This document shows positions 15,890 through 23,921 of a stretch of DNA of 50,508 bases, piece after piece. The position numbers and the translations under genes are program-made. The notes below the pieces were generated by a model. That model was not told the DNA's origin. It ran no database searches and worked only from the letters and a program-made list of their open reading frames with translations. Origin of the DNA: Neobacillus soli NBRC 102451 (GTDB lineage: Bacteria; Bacillota; Bacilli; Bacillales; Cytobacillaceae); NCBI RefSeq assembly GCF_001591665.1, contig NZ_BCVI01000065.1, positions 1-50,508 on the forward strand, in the 5' to 3' direction. Numbering within the stretch: the first letter of the stretch is position 1; the number at the start of each line of letters is the position of its first letter.

Positions 15890-16044
15890 TGATTAATACG
15901 ATAACCTAATCTTTAAGATGGTGAAATAATGGAACAAGTAATAAAAGAAATTCTGTCTAGAGGAATACTCTTTAACTGATACGAATCTATTGTATGGTAA
16001 GCAATATTAAATTCAATCTAGGATTAAATTGGAGGGAATAGAAA

Positions 16045-16536
16045 ATGGATGTAAAGACACTTTTGTTACAGCAATGGGCAAGCTGCTTAGATGAAGAAGA
16101 CTGGTTTCCACCACTTGAAAAAGTGCTAGAGGATATTACTTTTGAACAGGCGATTTGGAAACCAGTTGAGGGGGCAATGAATTCCATTTGGGAATTAGTT
16201 TGTCATTTACTTTTCTATGAAAAGAGATTTCTGATGCGATTTCTTGGTGAAACAGCGAATGAACCACAGGCAGAAAATAATGATTCTACATTTCGATTAC
16301 CAACTGAGACTTTAGAAAATTGGAAGGAAACAAAACAAGAATACTTTTATGTTCATCGTGAACTTGAAAAAATACTAGCAAAAGCAGAACATGATGATTT
16401 GTATAGACAGATCCCTGGAGAAAGATCATTAGTGCTTGAACTGAAGAGTTTAGCATTGCACGACGCATATCATATTGGGCAAATTGTATCCCTAAGTAAA
16501 ATGCAAGGAGCTTGGGCAGGGAAACGCAGCTTTTAA
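16045..16536 (+). CDS. DinB superfamily protein
   Basis: A 163-residue four-helix-bundle protein of the DinB/YfiT type. Candidate metal-binding histidines are in LVCHLLFYEKR, FYVHREL and HDAYHIGQIV. Members bind a divalent metal and several are thiol-dependent transferases (e.g. bacillithiol S-transferase), but this one's reaction is unknown. GGAGGG precedes ATG. It is typical of cassette cargo: small, soluble, monocistronic. Confidence 0.88.
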   Translation: MDVKTLLLQQWASCLDEEDWFPPLEKVLEDITFEQAIWKPVEGAMNSIWELVCHLLFYEKRFLMRFLGETANEPQAENNDSTFRLPTETLENWKETKQEYFYVHRELEKILAKAEHDDLYRQIPGERSLVLELKSLALHDAYHIGQIVSLSKMQGAWAGKRSF

Positions 16537-16564
16537 AAAAGCTTCATTAGCTTTTTAGTTATTC

Positions 16565-16626
16565 TATTATAGGGGGCTTTAATGGAATAAGAACGGGAAC
16601 ATCCAAATCGGACGTTCCCATATTTT
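16565..16626 (+). terminator. Diverged right core plus hairpin after the DinB gene
   Basis: CTATTATAGGGGGCTTTAAT-GGAATAAG resembles a right core. It is followed by the stem GGGAACATCC/GGACGTTCCC (16595-16619) and a T-rich tract, a plausible terminator. Confidence 0.55.
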
Positions 16627-16778
16627 ATACCTGAAAAACAAAAATCGAACCATTTTCTTGTATAAGGAAAGGAATAATATGGAGTGACTCCAATATTTAA
16701 TTATTTCAGGAACAGTGTGAAATTTGAAATATAATAGGAATTAGTAAATTAGATTAAATGAAGCAGGGGGTGTAAACG

Positions 16779-17444
16779 ATGATTCGAAAAAGAACTTTAC
16801 ATATTCTAAATGGGCAAGCTATGTATAATTTTTTTAAAAGGACAAATTTTCTTGAACAAGAATTGATGGTCCCATTTAACGAGGCTATGTGTTATGGAAA
16901 AACGTATAATGATCTATTTTCAAATGAGTTTACTGAAATACGAGCTAAGGTTCATCACGTATCTCCAGTGCAATATAGTGAAACCATACTAAAACCATTG
17001 GTGCCACTCTTTAGTGAAAAATTCACTCATATAGCTTTATGGTTTGATGCTGATATGTTTTGTCAAATCAATATACTATCCCTTTTAGCTTGGTTAGACC
17101 AAGCAGAGCATACAGATGCTATTGATCTTTATATAGTCGGTGATCAATTTAAACCTATGAGTCATTTTACCTTAAAAGCGAAGGGTTATTATGCTATTTA
17201 CAAACAAGTGTTGATTGATAAAAAGATGCCTGAAAATATCTATCCAGATCCTTTAAAGAAGGGGGTTGAGCTATATTTGAATTACCTAAATAAAGACAGT
17301 GATCTTATGATGTATATTTACAAGTATAAAGATGTTCCAGAAGAAGAACTTATGTTAGCATTACTAAAAAATTTTAAACATTATGGGTTAGGAGATACAC
17401 AATATTTCGAAATAATAAAATCTCTTCGCCAAAAACATCAATAA
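16779..17444 (+). CDS. DUF1835-like protein
   Basis: A 221-residue soluble protein. The N-terminal LHILNGQAMYNFFK and LMVPFNEAMCYGKT, then FTHIALWFDADMFCQINILSLLAWL, match the general DUF1835 pattern (beta strand, Asn-Gly, then an aspartate-containing strand). Function unknown. Similar Bacillus proteins are sometimes mislabelled as AraC regulators, but no DNA-binding helix pair is visible. GGGGG lies before ATG. Base composition matches the other cassette genes. Confidence 0.65.
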   Translation: MIRKRTLHILNGQAMYNFFKRTNFLEQELMVPFNEAMCYGKTYNDLFSNEFTEIRAKVHHVSPVQYSETILKPLVPLFSEKFTHIALWFDADMFCQINILSLLAWLDQAEHTDAIDLYIVGDQFKPMSHFTLKAKGYYAIYKQVLIDKKMPENIYPDPLKKGVELYLNYLNKDSDLMMYIYKYKDVPEEELMLALLKNFKHYGLGDTQYFEIIKSLRQKHQ

Positions 17445-17582
17445 GATTTATTTCCTTTATTCGTAGGATTTATAATAATAAATTTGAGTTTGTATGTTCC
17501 TACCTATTTAATAATCCTTTAGAGGAATTACTAAATTCCGTTTATCAGTTAGTAACGAATCTGGCTGATTTTTTGTTGAAAT

Positions 17583-17690
17583 CCTTATTGAGCTATCGGT
17601 TAGTTTAAAAAGGATAAGTCGAAAATGTGCATTGATCCATGCTGGATTGAGCACTTTTTTTATTTTTAATAAACAACATGTTTCGTTAAA
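17583..17690 (+). repeat. Cassette repeat, strongly diverged and rearranged
   Basis: TTATTGAGCTATCGGTTAGT-TTAAAAAGG is a right-core-like segment. It is followed by GTGCATTGATCCATGCTGGA and GCAC with T7, which matches the left-core-plus-hairpin of the 15.5 kb repeat (GTGCATTGATCCAAGAAGGA). Confidence 0.55.
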
Positions 17691-17786
17691 GAAGAATTGT
17701 TTCTAATATTAATGAAAAAATAATATTTGACTTGGGAAAGGGTAAGTGTTAAATTTACCTTACGACCGTTCGGAAGGGTGAATGAT

Positions 17787-18368
17787 ATGACAGCAGAACA
17801 AATAAAAGAAGTTTCTTTAAAGCACTTCGCAAATAATGGATATGAAGGTGCATCATTGGCACATATTGCCGAGGATGTAGGGATAAAAAAGCAGTCAATT
17901 TATACTCATTTCAAAGGGAAAGATGAACTGTTTATCCAGCTATGCAGGGATGCGAGTGAAAATGAAATAAAATCTGTTATTAATTTTATAGAGTCTAATC
18001 AGACTCGACCCATCAAGGAGTTCTTATACGATTTTCTATTGCGAAGCATAGACCGCTATGGAAAGAATGTTTCATATAAATTTTGGACTCGTACTTCTTT
18101 TTTTCCACCGAATCATCTCAATGAGTCGGTGATGAATTTGGTTAACCAATATCTTGATAAGTTAGAAGAGCTATTTATTCCGATCCTTAAAAAGGCTTTG
18201 GCGGAAGGAGCAATTAGTTCAATTATTGGTGAAAAACGAGCAACTGCTGCATTCTTAGGGATGTTAGATGGAATATTGGTTGAAATGGTATATGGAGGTC
18301 CAGAACGCCTAACGAAGAGATTGGATGCTTCTTGGTATGTTTTTTGGCACGGTCTTTCAAAGGAGTAA
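17787..18368 (+). CDS. TetR/AcrR family regulator of the SMR pair
   Basis: A 193-residue regulator. The helix-turn-helix lies at about 15-45 (YEGASLAHIAEDVGIKK, QSIYTHFKGKDELF) and a C-terminal helical ligand domain follows. I use ATG 17787 with AAGGGTG 6 bases upstream. The longer TTG-started frame lacks a ribosome site. It is followed after 24 bases by two SMR exporter genes, so it is probably a ligand-released repressor of all three. ACGACCGTTCG just upstream is a candidate operator. Confidence 0.9.
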   Translation: MTAEQIKEVSLKHFANNGYEGASLAHIAEDVGIKKQSIYTHFKGKDELFIQLCRDASENEIKSVINFIESNQTRPIKEFLYDFLLRSIDRYGKNVSYKFWTRTSFFPPNHLNESVMNLVNQYLDKLEELFIPILKKALAEGAISSIIGEKRATAAFLGMLDGILVEMVYGGPERLTKRLDASWYVFWHGLSKE

Positions 18369-18392
18369 TAATATTTATGGGAGGAAAAAACG

Positions 18393-18734
18393 ATGAATCG
18401 AAATTGGGTATTAGTCCTACTGGCTGGATTTATAGAGGTTTTGTGGGCAATAGGATTGAAGCATGCTAGTAACTGGCTTACTTGGGCTGGTATTGCTCTA
18501 CTTATATATATTTCATTTATTTTACTATTAAAGGCAATAAAAAGTTTACCTGTTGCTACAGTTTACGCAATCTTTACTGGAATAGGAACGGCTGGGACCG
18601 TTGTGGTGGAGATGGTGGTATTTGGAGTTGCCTTTAGTTGGATGAAAGTATTTTTTATTCTCTTACTTCTATCTGGTGTTATAGGTTTAAAACTTGTCAC
18701 AAATGAAACTAGTAAGAAAGAGGGTGCAGTGTAA
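18393..18734 (+). CDS. Small multidrug resistance exporter subunit, YkkC-like
   Basis: A 113-residue four-TM SMR protein. The essential membrane glutamate is in AGFIEVLWAIGLKHA. The GLKHA and FTGIGTAGTVVVEM segments are as in YkkC, one half of the B. subtilis guanidinium/drug exporter YkkCD. It should form a dual-topology heterodimer with the next gene product, driven by proton antiport. GGAGG precedes ATG. No guanidine-I riboswitch is visible; the TetR gene upstream presumably takes its place. Confidence 0.88.
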   Translation: MNRNWVLVLLAGFIEVLWAIGLKHASNWLTWAGIALLIYISFILLLKAIKSLPVATVYAIFTGIGTAGTVVVEMVVFGVAFSWMKVFFILLLLSGVIGLKLVTNETSKKEGAV

Positions 18735-18735
18735 A

Positions 18736-19050
18736 ATGGCTTGGGTGTATCTCATTCTAGCAGGAACCCTTGAAGTAGTTGGGGTTACAGGAATGAATAA
18801 AGTAGCTAAAAACAATAATTTACAAGCATATATGGTATTGCTCCTTGGATTTATATTTAGTTTTAGTTTTCTAGGCTTAGCTATGAAGACCATCCCCGCT
18901 GGAACAGCCTATGCCGTTTGGACTGGGATAGGAACAGTTGGTGGAACGCTAGTTGGAATGCTTTTCTATGGAGAAGCAAAAGAATGGAGACGGATATTAT
19001 TTATAGGTCTGATATTAGTAGCAGTTATTGGACTGAAAACAACTACGTAG
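18736..19050 (+). CDS. Small multidrug resistance exporter subunit, YkkD-like
   Basis: A 104-residue four-TM SMR protein with membrane glutamate in AGTLEVVGVTGMNK and the conserved YAVWTGIGTVGGTLVGM. It begins one base after the stop of its partner, so translation is coupled. The pairing and the second-subunit residues match YkkD. Substrate could be guanidinium or quaternary cations; the sequence does not decide. Confidence 0.88.
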   Translation: MAWVYLILAGTLEVVGVTGMNKVAKNNNLQAYMVLLLGFIFSFSFLGLAMKTIPAGTAYAVWTGIGTVGGTLVGMLFYGEAKEWRRILFIGLILVAVIGLKTTT

Positions 19051-19087
19051 ATTTCTATTTACAAGACAATGATTATTACCTTATATT

Positions 19088-19138
19088 GATAAAGCAGTGG
19101 ATAAAAAAGCATTTATTATCGGCTGCTTTATTTATTTT
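19088..19138. terminator. Bidirectional terminator between SMR operon and DUF421 gene
   Basis: ATAAAGCAG pairs with CTGCTTTAT around an AT-rich loop, with T/A tracts on both sides, between two convergent genes. Confidence 0.6.
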
Positions 19139-19140
19139 AA

Positions 19141-19866
19141 TCAAATAGAAGGTATTGATTTGCCCTGAGTTTCTTTATTGGTACTGTTTATTTTAGATAT
19201 ATACAGTTTTTTAGTATTATCTAACCCAGCATAAAAAACCTCTGAACAATCTTTGATATTTTGTTTATTAAGTTCAGATGTTAGCCATTCTTTATCTAGT
19301 CCAGCACTTGTTAAGTTTTCCTCCATTATCGTTCCATCAATGATTATATCTTTTTCAAAACCTGAACTTGTTGTTTGAATGTTCATATGATAAGGAGTAA
19401 GTGGTTTTTTATCTGGTTTGGGTAATACAGATAATTTACCATCTGTTTCCATTATAGCGAATTCTACGTCCGCCACATTGAAAGTATCCTTTTCTCTTAA
19501 TTTCATCTTTAATTCATTTATGGTCAATTTCACTTTCCTCATATTTTCATCCACAATGGTTCCATTTTCAATCAAAGTAATCGGTTCGGAATTGATTAGC
19601 TTCCTTATTGTGATATTTTTCAAGCTTAAATATCCAGTGAACACAGTCAAAATGGCAAATAATATTAAGGCAGTAGTACCTGATAGTGTTGCAAATTGCT
19701 TATCAATAATAGCATTTGTGACTAATGAACCCATTGAAACCCCCATAATAAAATCAAAAAAATTCATTTGTGAAATAAGTTTTGTTCCTATTCTTCGGGT
19801 TAAGAATAATGCTAAAACGTATATTCCAATACCTTTTAGAATTGTACTGAGGAAAATATTTCCCAT
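19141..19866 (-). CDS. DUF421 (YetF/YrbG-type) membrane protein
   Basis: The 241-residue protein has an N-terminal membrane domain with three helices (about 5-22, 36-52, 60-78, including LTRRIGTKLISQMNFFDFIMG) and a C-terminal cytosolic DUF421 region (residues 95-165, ELKMKLREKDTFNVADVEFAIMETDGKLSV). Family members are common in bacilli and of unknown function; some are spore-associated. AAGGAAGG precedes ATG. It lies opposite to the cassettes and carries no flanking repeat. Confidence 0.88.
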   Translation of the reverse strand: MGNIFLSTILKGIGIYVLALFLTRRIGTKLISQMNFFDFIMGVSMGSLVTNAIIDKQFATLSGTTALILFAILTVFTGYLSLKNITIRKLINSEPITLIENGTIVDENMRKVKLTINELKMKLREKDTFNVADVEFAIMETDGKLSVLPKPDKKPLTPYHMNIQTTSSGFEKDIIIDGTIMEENLTSAGLDKEWLTSELNKQNIKDCSEVFYAGLDNTKKLYISKINSTNKETQGKSIPSI

Positions 19867-19966
19867 ATATGTACTACCTTCCTTTTATCTTAGTATCATC
19901 TATAGATAGTAGTATTAGAAGGGAGTTAACTGGATATTCATTTATCAACCGATATTTTATTTTACT

Positions 19967-20236
19967 TAAATCAGGGAAATACAGACTAATGGCGGGAGTA
20001 CCACTGAATTAGAAAATTGGAATGGGACTATTATCAAACCCTATTCAGGAAATGAAACTATCTTTTTTTTCTTTACTGAAGATGATAGCTATTTCCCAAC
20101 AGAACAGCAAGTGATGGTAAATTTCCAAGTTTATAATCTAAACGAGACAGTGTTTACCTTCAAAAATGAATTATGTGCTTGTTCAACTATGGAATGCATT
20201 CCTTTAACAAGGGATATATTTTTTTTATGGAAGTAA
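19967..20236 (+). pseudogene. Orphan C-terminal coding fragment without a start
   Basis: An uninterrupted frame of about 90 codons (TELENWNGTIIKPYSGNE, then NFQVYNLNETVFTFKNELC, ending CIPLTRDIFFLWK) has no ATG/GTG/TTG start with a ribosome site and opens right after a stop. Codon use is coding-like. The stop TAA lies inside the right-core-like AAGTAAAGTGGCAGG. I take it as the 3' part of a cassette gene whose front was lost. Family not recognised. Confidence 0.5.
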
Positions 20237-20257
20237 AGTGGCAGGTTTGTTCAATAA
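20228..20257 (+). repeat. Cassette repeat, right core only
   Basis: GGAAGTAAAGTGGCAGG then TTTGTTCAATAAC matches the right-core consensus. Confidence 0.65.
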
Positions 20258-20367
20258 CTATTGCTTATTTATGGTAATAATATTATAATGTCTCCATACA
20301 TAGAATGTCTATATACATAAAATATCTAAGTATAAAAAATTTAATCTGTAATTGGAAATGGGGGATT

Positions 20368-20925
20368 ATGATTTTAATTTTATTTGGTTTCTTGATTTCT
20401 TTCATTACCGTTATATTATTATTGATTTTATGTGCAAAGATAATAATTTCTTTCATTAAAAAGAAACCTTTTCCTAAAAAGTTACTGATTTCATCGTTGT
20501 CTGGGGTTGTTCTGGTATCTTCAATCTATATATATGAAATGTACTTTTTTACATTTAGTGATATTGATAGAGGATTTATCCAAAAGGGTCCTGGACCTGT
20601 AATATCCCCCACTGAAGAATACACAGCTAATGCTTATTATGAACCATATGGTGGTGCAGCAGGCGGTGTTAACGTATGGGTTGAAATCACAAACATTAAT
20701 GAGGAAAATAAAGTTCAAACTGTTTATTATAGCGATGCAAAAAGTAATTTTTCTATGGAATGGATGGATGAAGATACGCTGTACATTCTAAATGACGAGC
20801 CCAATTATCCAAATTCAAATAGAAGTATCGAATTAGAAATCGGTAAAGAAATTTATCACGAAAATGGTTTGGCTTGTAAAAGTTTGTTAATGAAAGACGA
20901 ATATGAGACTTGCTACCAAAACTAA
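20368..20925 (+). CDS. DUF5412-like membrane-anchored protein
   Basis: A protein of about 185 residues. Two N-terminal hydrophobic helices (about 2-26 and 37-55) are followed by an extracytoplasmic domain with GPGPVISPTEEYTANAYY, GGAAGGVNVWVEI, VYYSD and MEWMDEDTLYIL. This is the usual order in DUF5412 proteins (P-D/E-x-Y, glycine-rich turn, W-x-D-D-x-T). Function unknown. ATG 20368 has GGGGGA close by. ATG 20305 is possible but lacks a ribosome site. Confidence 0.65.
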   Translation: MILILFGFLISFITVILLLILCAKIIISFIKKKPFPKKLLISSLSGVVLVSSIYIYEMYFFTFSDIDRGFIQKGPGPVISPTEEYTANAYYEPYGGAAGGVNVWVEITNINEENKVQTVYYSDAKSNFSMEWMDEDTLYILNDEPNYPNSNRSIELEIGKEIYHENGLACKSLLMKDEYETCYQN

Positions 20926-20929
20926 TACT

Positions 20930-20985
20930 TATTGCATTAACGGGTGCGATAGTGAAAAGGCAGCGGCGGATTGCTTTTTGCCATA
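20930..20985 (+). repeat. Left core bordering recombinase remnant 2
   Basis: TTGCATTAACGGGTGCGATA and GTGAAAAGGCAGCG are nearly identical to the segment at 32.16 kb beside the intact recombinase gene. The inverted hairpin partner TTGCTTTTTGCCA follows. Confidence 0.8.
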
Positions 20986-21560
20986 GATTTTTAAAAATAT
21001 TTTCTGTAAAATTCACTTCTAACGCTTCCACTTAGCTGAGCATAAATTCTGGTGGTCTCGCTTTTTTCGTGTCCCAGTAAACTTTGATTAACATCAATGG
21101 GAGATCCGTTGTTCAATAGGTGTGTGGCATAGCTGGTGTGGATGAATTTCTTTGTTGATCCCTGCCCGACTTGATATTCGTTTTATGAAATCTCTCATTT
21201 GTTTAATACTCATTCTATGTGGGTGCCTTCAGTAACAAAAATTGCTGGGTCTTTATCCTGACGAAAATCTAAGTATCATTTCAGCCAAATTTCACAACGT
21301 ATATTAAAATAGACCTCCCCTTCTTTATCCCCCTTTCCTGGACAATGGTAGAGCGATTTGCCCAATTGATACAATTCTTTTCGAGAGAAACTATTTCACC
21401 AATTCTACAACCTGTGGAAAACATAAATTCAAATAATGCCTTTTTCATTGGAGTAAAACACGCTTCCCTTAAATGCTCAATTTCTCTCTCTGCTAGGTAT
21501 CCATTCAACTGATCGGTGGTTACTGATTCAATACTCACATCGTTTATGTGATGGATGAGT
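20986..21560 (-). pseudogene. Tyrosine recombinase remnant 2 (internally deleted, frameshifted)
   Basis: The minus strand is collinear with the 32.2 kb recombinase gene but multiply broken. SLLGHEKS, GCRIGEIVSLEKN and LREACFTPMKKALFEFMF are readable in different frames. About 170 bases covering the linker between the N-terminal and catalytic domains are missing between TCTCTCTCTG and the ACTGATCGG that encodes TTDQL. Several one-base indels are present. It keeps the Gly of the LGH box. It occupies the same place, between a left core and an attI-like right core, as the intact gene. Confidence 0.9.
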
Positions 21561-21569
21561 AACTTAGAT

Positions 21570-21660
21570 TGGAGCCTATTAGAGGAATTATTGCCTTGAA
21601 TATAGAAATGAAGATGTTAGATATTGAAGTAACGGTCAGCATTCCTGTAATGAAGTAGGA
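21570..21660 (+). repeat. Recombinase leader with attI-like right core, copy 2
   Basis: TATTAGAGGAATTATTGCCT and TGAATATAGAAATG are the leader of the intact recombinase gene. They are followed by TTGAAGTAACGGTCAGC and the variant tail ATTCCTGTAATGAAG. The cassette at 21.74 kb comes next on the plus strand. Confidence 0.8.
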
Positions 21661-21743
21661 GAAGGAGCTTTTGTTATTTGTTGAGAATTTAAAAAAGAGT
21701 TAATGCTAATTTAATGCATATATTGACGGAGGGGAGCCAGACA

Positions 21744-22310
21744 GTGAATAAATCAGCAATTGAATGTATAGATGAAATGGTATTTATGGATAGAATTAAT
21801 CTATTTGAAAAACCTGATGTTATTCTTTATCATCCAGGTCACTTTCCAGAGCTAAATGAACAATTATTGGATTACTATGAGAAATCTGGAGCAAATTTAA
21901 TTATGATTCCCGAAGTTTTTAATGATTTTTTAAAATGTAGTGAATTTGATTTTTATTCCCCACTTTTAATAAAAAAAGGTATCGAAAAGAAAAAACTAAT
22001 GCCAATTCCTACTAGTAACGGTATAAAAGGGGTGGACGGTGTAATTCAATCAGCATTTAGTTTTCTCAACACCACCAGTAATAAAAATATCTTATTGGCT
22101 GGAAAATCATTCTTTTGTAAACGATTCTATTTCTTGGCTTCTATCTATGCAAATGACGATAAGGTTTTAGATGTATTACCACTACAAGATAATAGAGATA
22201 TAATACCTACCAAATGGACACAAAGTGAGAAGGGTAGAGCAAGGATATTAAACGAAATTGAACAATATGCAAATATTATAAAAGAAAAAACGAGTGCTTT
22301 GCTTTTATGA
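21744..22310 (+). CDS. Hypothetical soluble protein, Rossmann-like
   Basis: A 188-residue protein starting at GTG, 7 bases after GGAGGGGAG. An ATG further upstream would bury that ribosome site. Alternating hydrophobic strands and helices (KPDVILYHPGHF, ANLIMIPEVF, NKNILLAGKSFF) suggest an alpha/beta fold, perhaps distantly YdcF/DUF218-like. I do not recognise a family with confidence. The last codons (KTSALLL) are read from an AAAACGAGTGCTTTG left-core variant, again merging gene end and recombination site. It is the first cassette after recombinase remnant 2. Confidence 0.6.
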   Translation: MNKSAIECIDEMVFMDRINLFEKPDVILYHPGHFPELNEQLLDYYEKSGANLIMIPEVFNDFLKCSEFDFYSPLLIKKGIEKKKLMPIPTSNGIKGVDGVIQSAFSFLNTTSNKNILLAGKSFFCKRFYFLASIYANDDKVLDVLPLQDNRDIIPTKWTQSEKGRARILNEIEQYANIIKEKTSALLL

Positions 22311-22360
22311 GGTGGGAAGAAATTTCTCTTATTCGGGTAACGGGAGTTTAGCTTAATAAA
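22283..22360 (+). repeat. Cassette repeat overlapping the preceding gene end
   Basis: Left core AAAAAACGAGTGCTTTGC, weak central hairpin, right core CTTATTCGGGTAACGGGAG then TTTAGCTTAATAAAG. Confidence 0.65.
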
Positions 22361-22421
22361 GAGAAGTATTCCACATGTAATAGAAATATTATTATTGAGC
22401 CAAAATTGGTGGGTGAAATTA

Positions 22422-22649
22422 GTGAATTTAATGAAATTAAATATTCGACAATCAATTTTTGTCATATTTCTAATAATAATTTTGTTGCCTTTATTGGGCT
22501 ATTTTGTAACGATATACACGGGAAGTACGGTTTATATTCCATTTATAGCTATTGCTATTTCATTGGTTGGATGTTTAATAGCAACTACATATAAGGGGCA
22601 GAAGCGTTTAATAAGAGATAATGAAAACAGGGGGGCAGAAAAAGTATGA
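22422..22649 (+). CDS. Small two-TM membrane protein
   Basis: A protein of about 75 residues with two helices (about 8-28 and 36-55) and a charged tail. GTG 22422 is used because GGTGGGTG ends 6 bases upstream; ATG 22431 is also possible. Its stop overlaps the next ATG (ATGA), so the two genes form one translational unit inside a single cassette. No family recognised. Confidence 0.6.
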   Translation: MNLMKLNIRQSIFVIFLIIILLPLLGYFVTIYTGSTVYIPFIAIAISLVGCLIATTYKGQKRLIRDNENRGAEKV

Positions 22650-23014
22650 AAATCAAAAATATTATCATCGCAGTATCTGTTTTATTGAATGTTGTATTAG
22701 GTTTTCTATTCTATAATGAGACTACAAAAGAAGGTCCCGTTGATGTTGGACTATCGTTTAAAGAAGCAGTTAGAATTGAAAATTATGAACTTGCTAAAAC
22801 ACTTATGGCAGAAGGCAGAAAAGAACTTATATCAGAGGAAACATTAAAGAAAGTAAATGAAATTATGAGTGCTGGTACAAGCTTTAAAACTTATGAATTT
22901 TTAGAATTTGATAATGGAGAAATGGTATTACTTAACTTAACACCAGATGCAAAATATGAAATACAAGATGTTGCAATTGTTCCTAATGACCTAAAATCAT
23001 TCTTCAAAAGATAG
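22646..23014 (+). CDS. Membrane-anchored hypothetical protein
   Basis: A 122-residue protein. One N-terminal signal-anchor (about 5-23, no lipobox) precedes an extracytoplasmic helical region (FKEAVRIENYELAKTLMAEG) and a short beta-rich end (FDNGEMVLLNLTP). Family not recognised. Its ATG overlaps the stop of the upstream membrane-protein gene, which suggests a two-subunit function. Confidence 0.65.
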   Translation: MKIKNIIIAVSVLLNVVLGFLFYNETTKEGPVDVGLSFKEAVRIENYELAKTLMAEGRKELISEETLKKVNEIMSAGTSFKTYEFLEFDNGEMVLLNLTPDAKYEIQDVAIVPNDLKSFFKR

Positions 23015-23018
23015 ACAT

Positions 23019-23119
23019 TCTTATTGCGTTAACGGGTAGCTTGAGTTTAAGAACACCAGCAGCTGCTTTGGCGGCTTTTTTGCTTGTTCCGCTAACGGGG
23101 TAGGTTAGTGACAGAAGGA
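23019..23119 (+). repeat. Cassette repeat, complete and well preserved
   Basis: Left core TTGCGTTAACGGGTAGC, L-arm TTGAGTTTAAGA, hairpin CAGCAGCTGCTTTGGCGGC with T6, L'-arm GCTTGTTCC, right core GCTAACGGGGTAGG then TTAGTGACAGAAGG. The inner part is nearly identical to the repeat at 24.12 kb. Confidence 0.9.
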
Positions 23120-23186
23120 ATCTTATAAGAGAGCACAGAATACCTATAATAATTATGGGAATGGATTATTAAAAGGGGGAAAATGG

Positions 23187-23717
23187 GTGCTTGAAAGAAC
23201 TGTCTTAGAAAAACTTAATCGTGAAAGAGATGACTTAAACCCTTTAGTTGTAATGATGTGTGGAATAGCAGGTTCTGGAAAAACTACCTTCTCACAAAAG
23301 TTAGAAAAGGCTGGGTTTGTACGTCTTTCTATAGATGAAGAAGTCTGGTCTACTAATGGTCGATACGGAATAGATTATCCAATTGAAAAATATAGAGGGT
23401 ATTTGGATAAAGCACATTTAAGATTGCGTGATAAACTAGTAAAGTTAATTCTTAATAAGCAACAAGTAGTGGTTGACTCTAGTTTTTGGAGACAGTCTGA
23501 AAGGGTTGAATATAAGCATCTAATTGAAAATGCTGGAGGTAAATGGCGTCTTATTTATTTGAAAGTTAATCCTAATGAGTTGCATGAACGTCTAAAGATA
23601 AGAAGTAATCGGTTTGATGCAAATGCTGCTTTTCCAATAACAGAGGAAATATTAACTTCCTTCCTTAATGGATTCGAGGTTCCGATAGGAGAAGGAGAAA
23701 TTGTAATTGAATTTTAA
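23187..23717 (+). CDS. P-loop kinase-like ATP-binding protein, copy 2
   Basis: The 176-residue paralogue of the 11.5 kb protein: Walker A GIAGSGKTT, SIDEEVWSTNGRYGIDY, VVVDSSFWRQSE, KWRLIYLKVNPNELHERLK, and the same FDANAAF-ITEEILTSFL C-terminus. VVVDSSFW has Ser where copy 1 has Phe. The GTG start follows AAAGGGGG by 7 bases and gives an unbroken N-terminus, unlike copy 1. Reaction unknown; small-molecule or antibiotic phosphorylation is a guess. Confidence 0.85.
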   Translation: MLERTVLEKLNRERDDLNPLVVMMCGIAGSGKTTFSQKLEKAGFVRLSIDEEVWSTNGRYGIDYPIEKYRGYLDKAHLRLRDKLVKLILNKQQVVVDSSFWRQSERVEYKHLIENAGGKWRLIYLKVNPNELHERLKIRSNRFDANAAFPITEEILTSFLNGFEVPIGEGEIVIEF

Positions 23718-23769
23718 GAAGAGCTTTCCTTTTCATTAGGCAAAAAGTAAAATCTTTAAAAGCTTTTAT

Positions 23770-23850
23770 CGTTTCAAAGTATCGGGTGTAATTAAGCCAA
23801 GAGAATTAAAGCACTTTCTTTGCAGGTATAGGGGCGGGTAATTTTAAATG
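23770..23850 (+). repeat. Cassette repeat, diverged
   Basis: Left core GTTTCAAAGTATCGGGTG then TAATTAAGCCAAGAG, a short T-rich middle, and right core GCAGGTATAGGGGCGGG then TAATTTTAAATG. Confidence 0.55.
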
Positions 23851-23921
23851 AAAAAAATATAGTTTTGTGCAATAATCAGGTTAGTTTTATTAAAACTCAT
23901 TAGGTTCTGGGGGATAAGTTT

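Noticed and set aside
17700..17786. Guanidine (ykkC) riboswitch before the SMR operon
   Set aside because: I could not find the conserved aptamer blocks. The region is short and carries only a TetR-type dyad.
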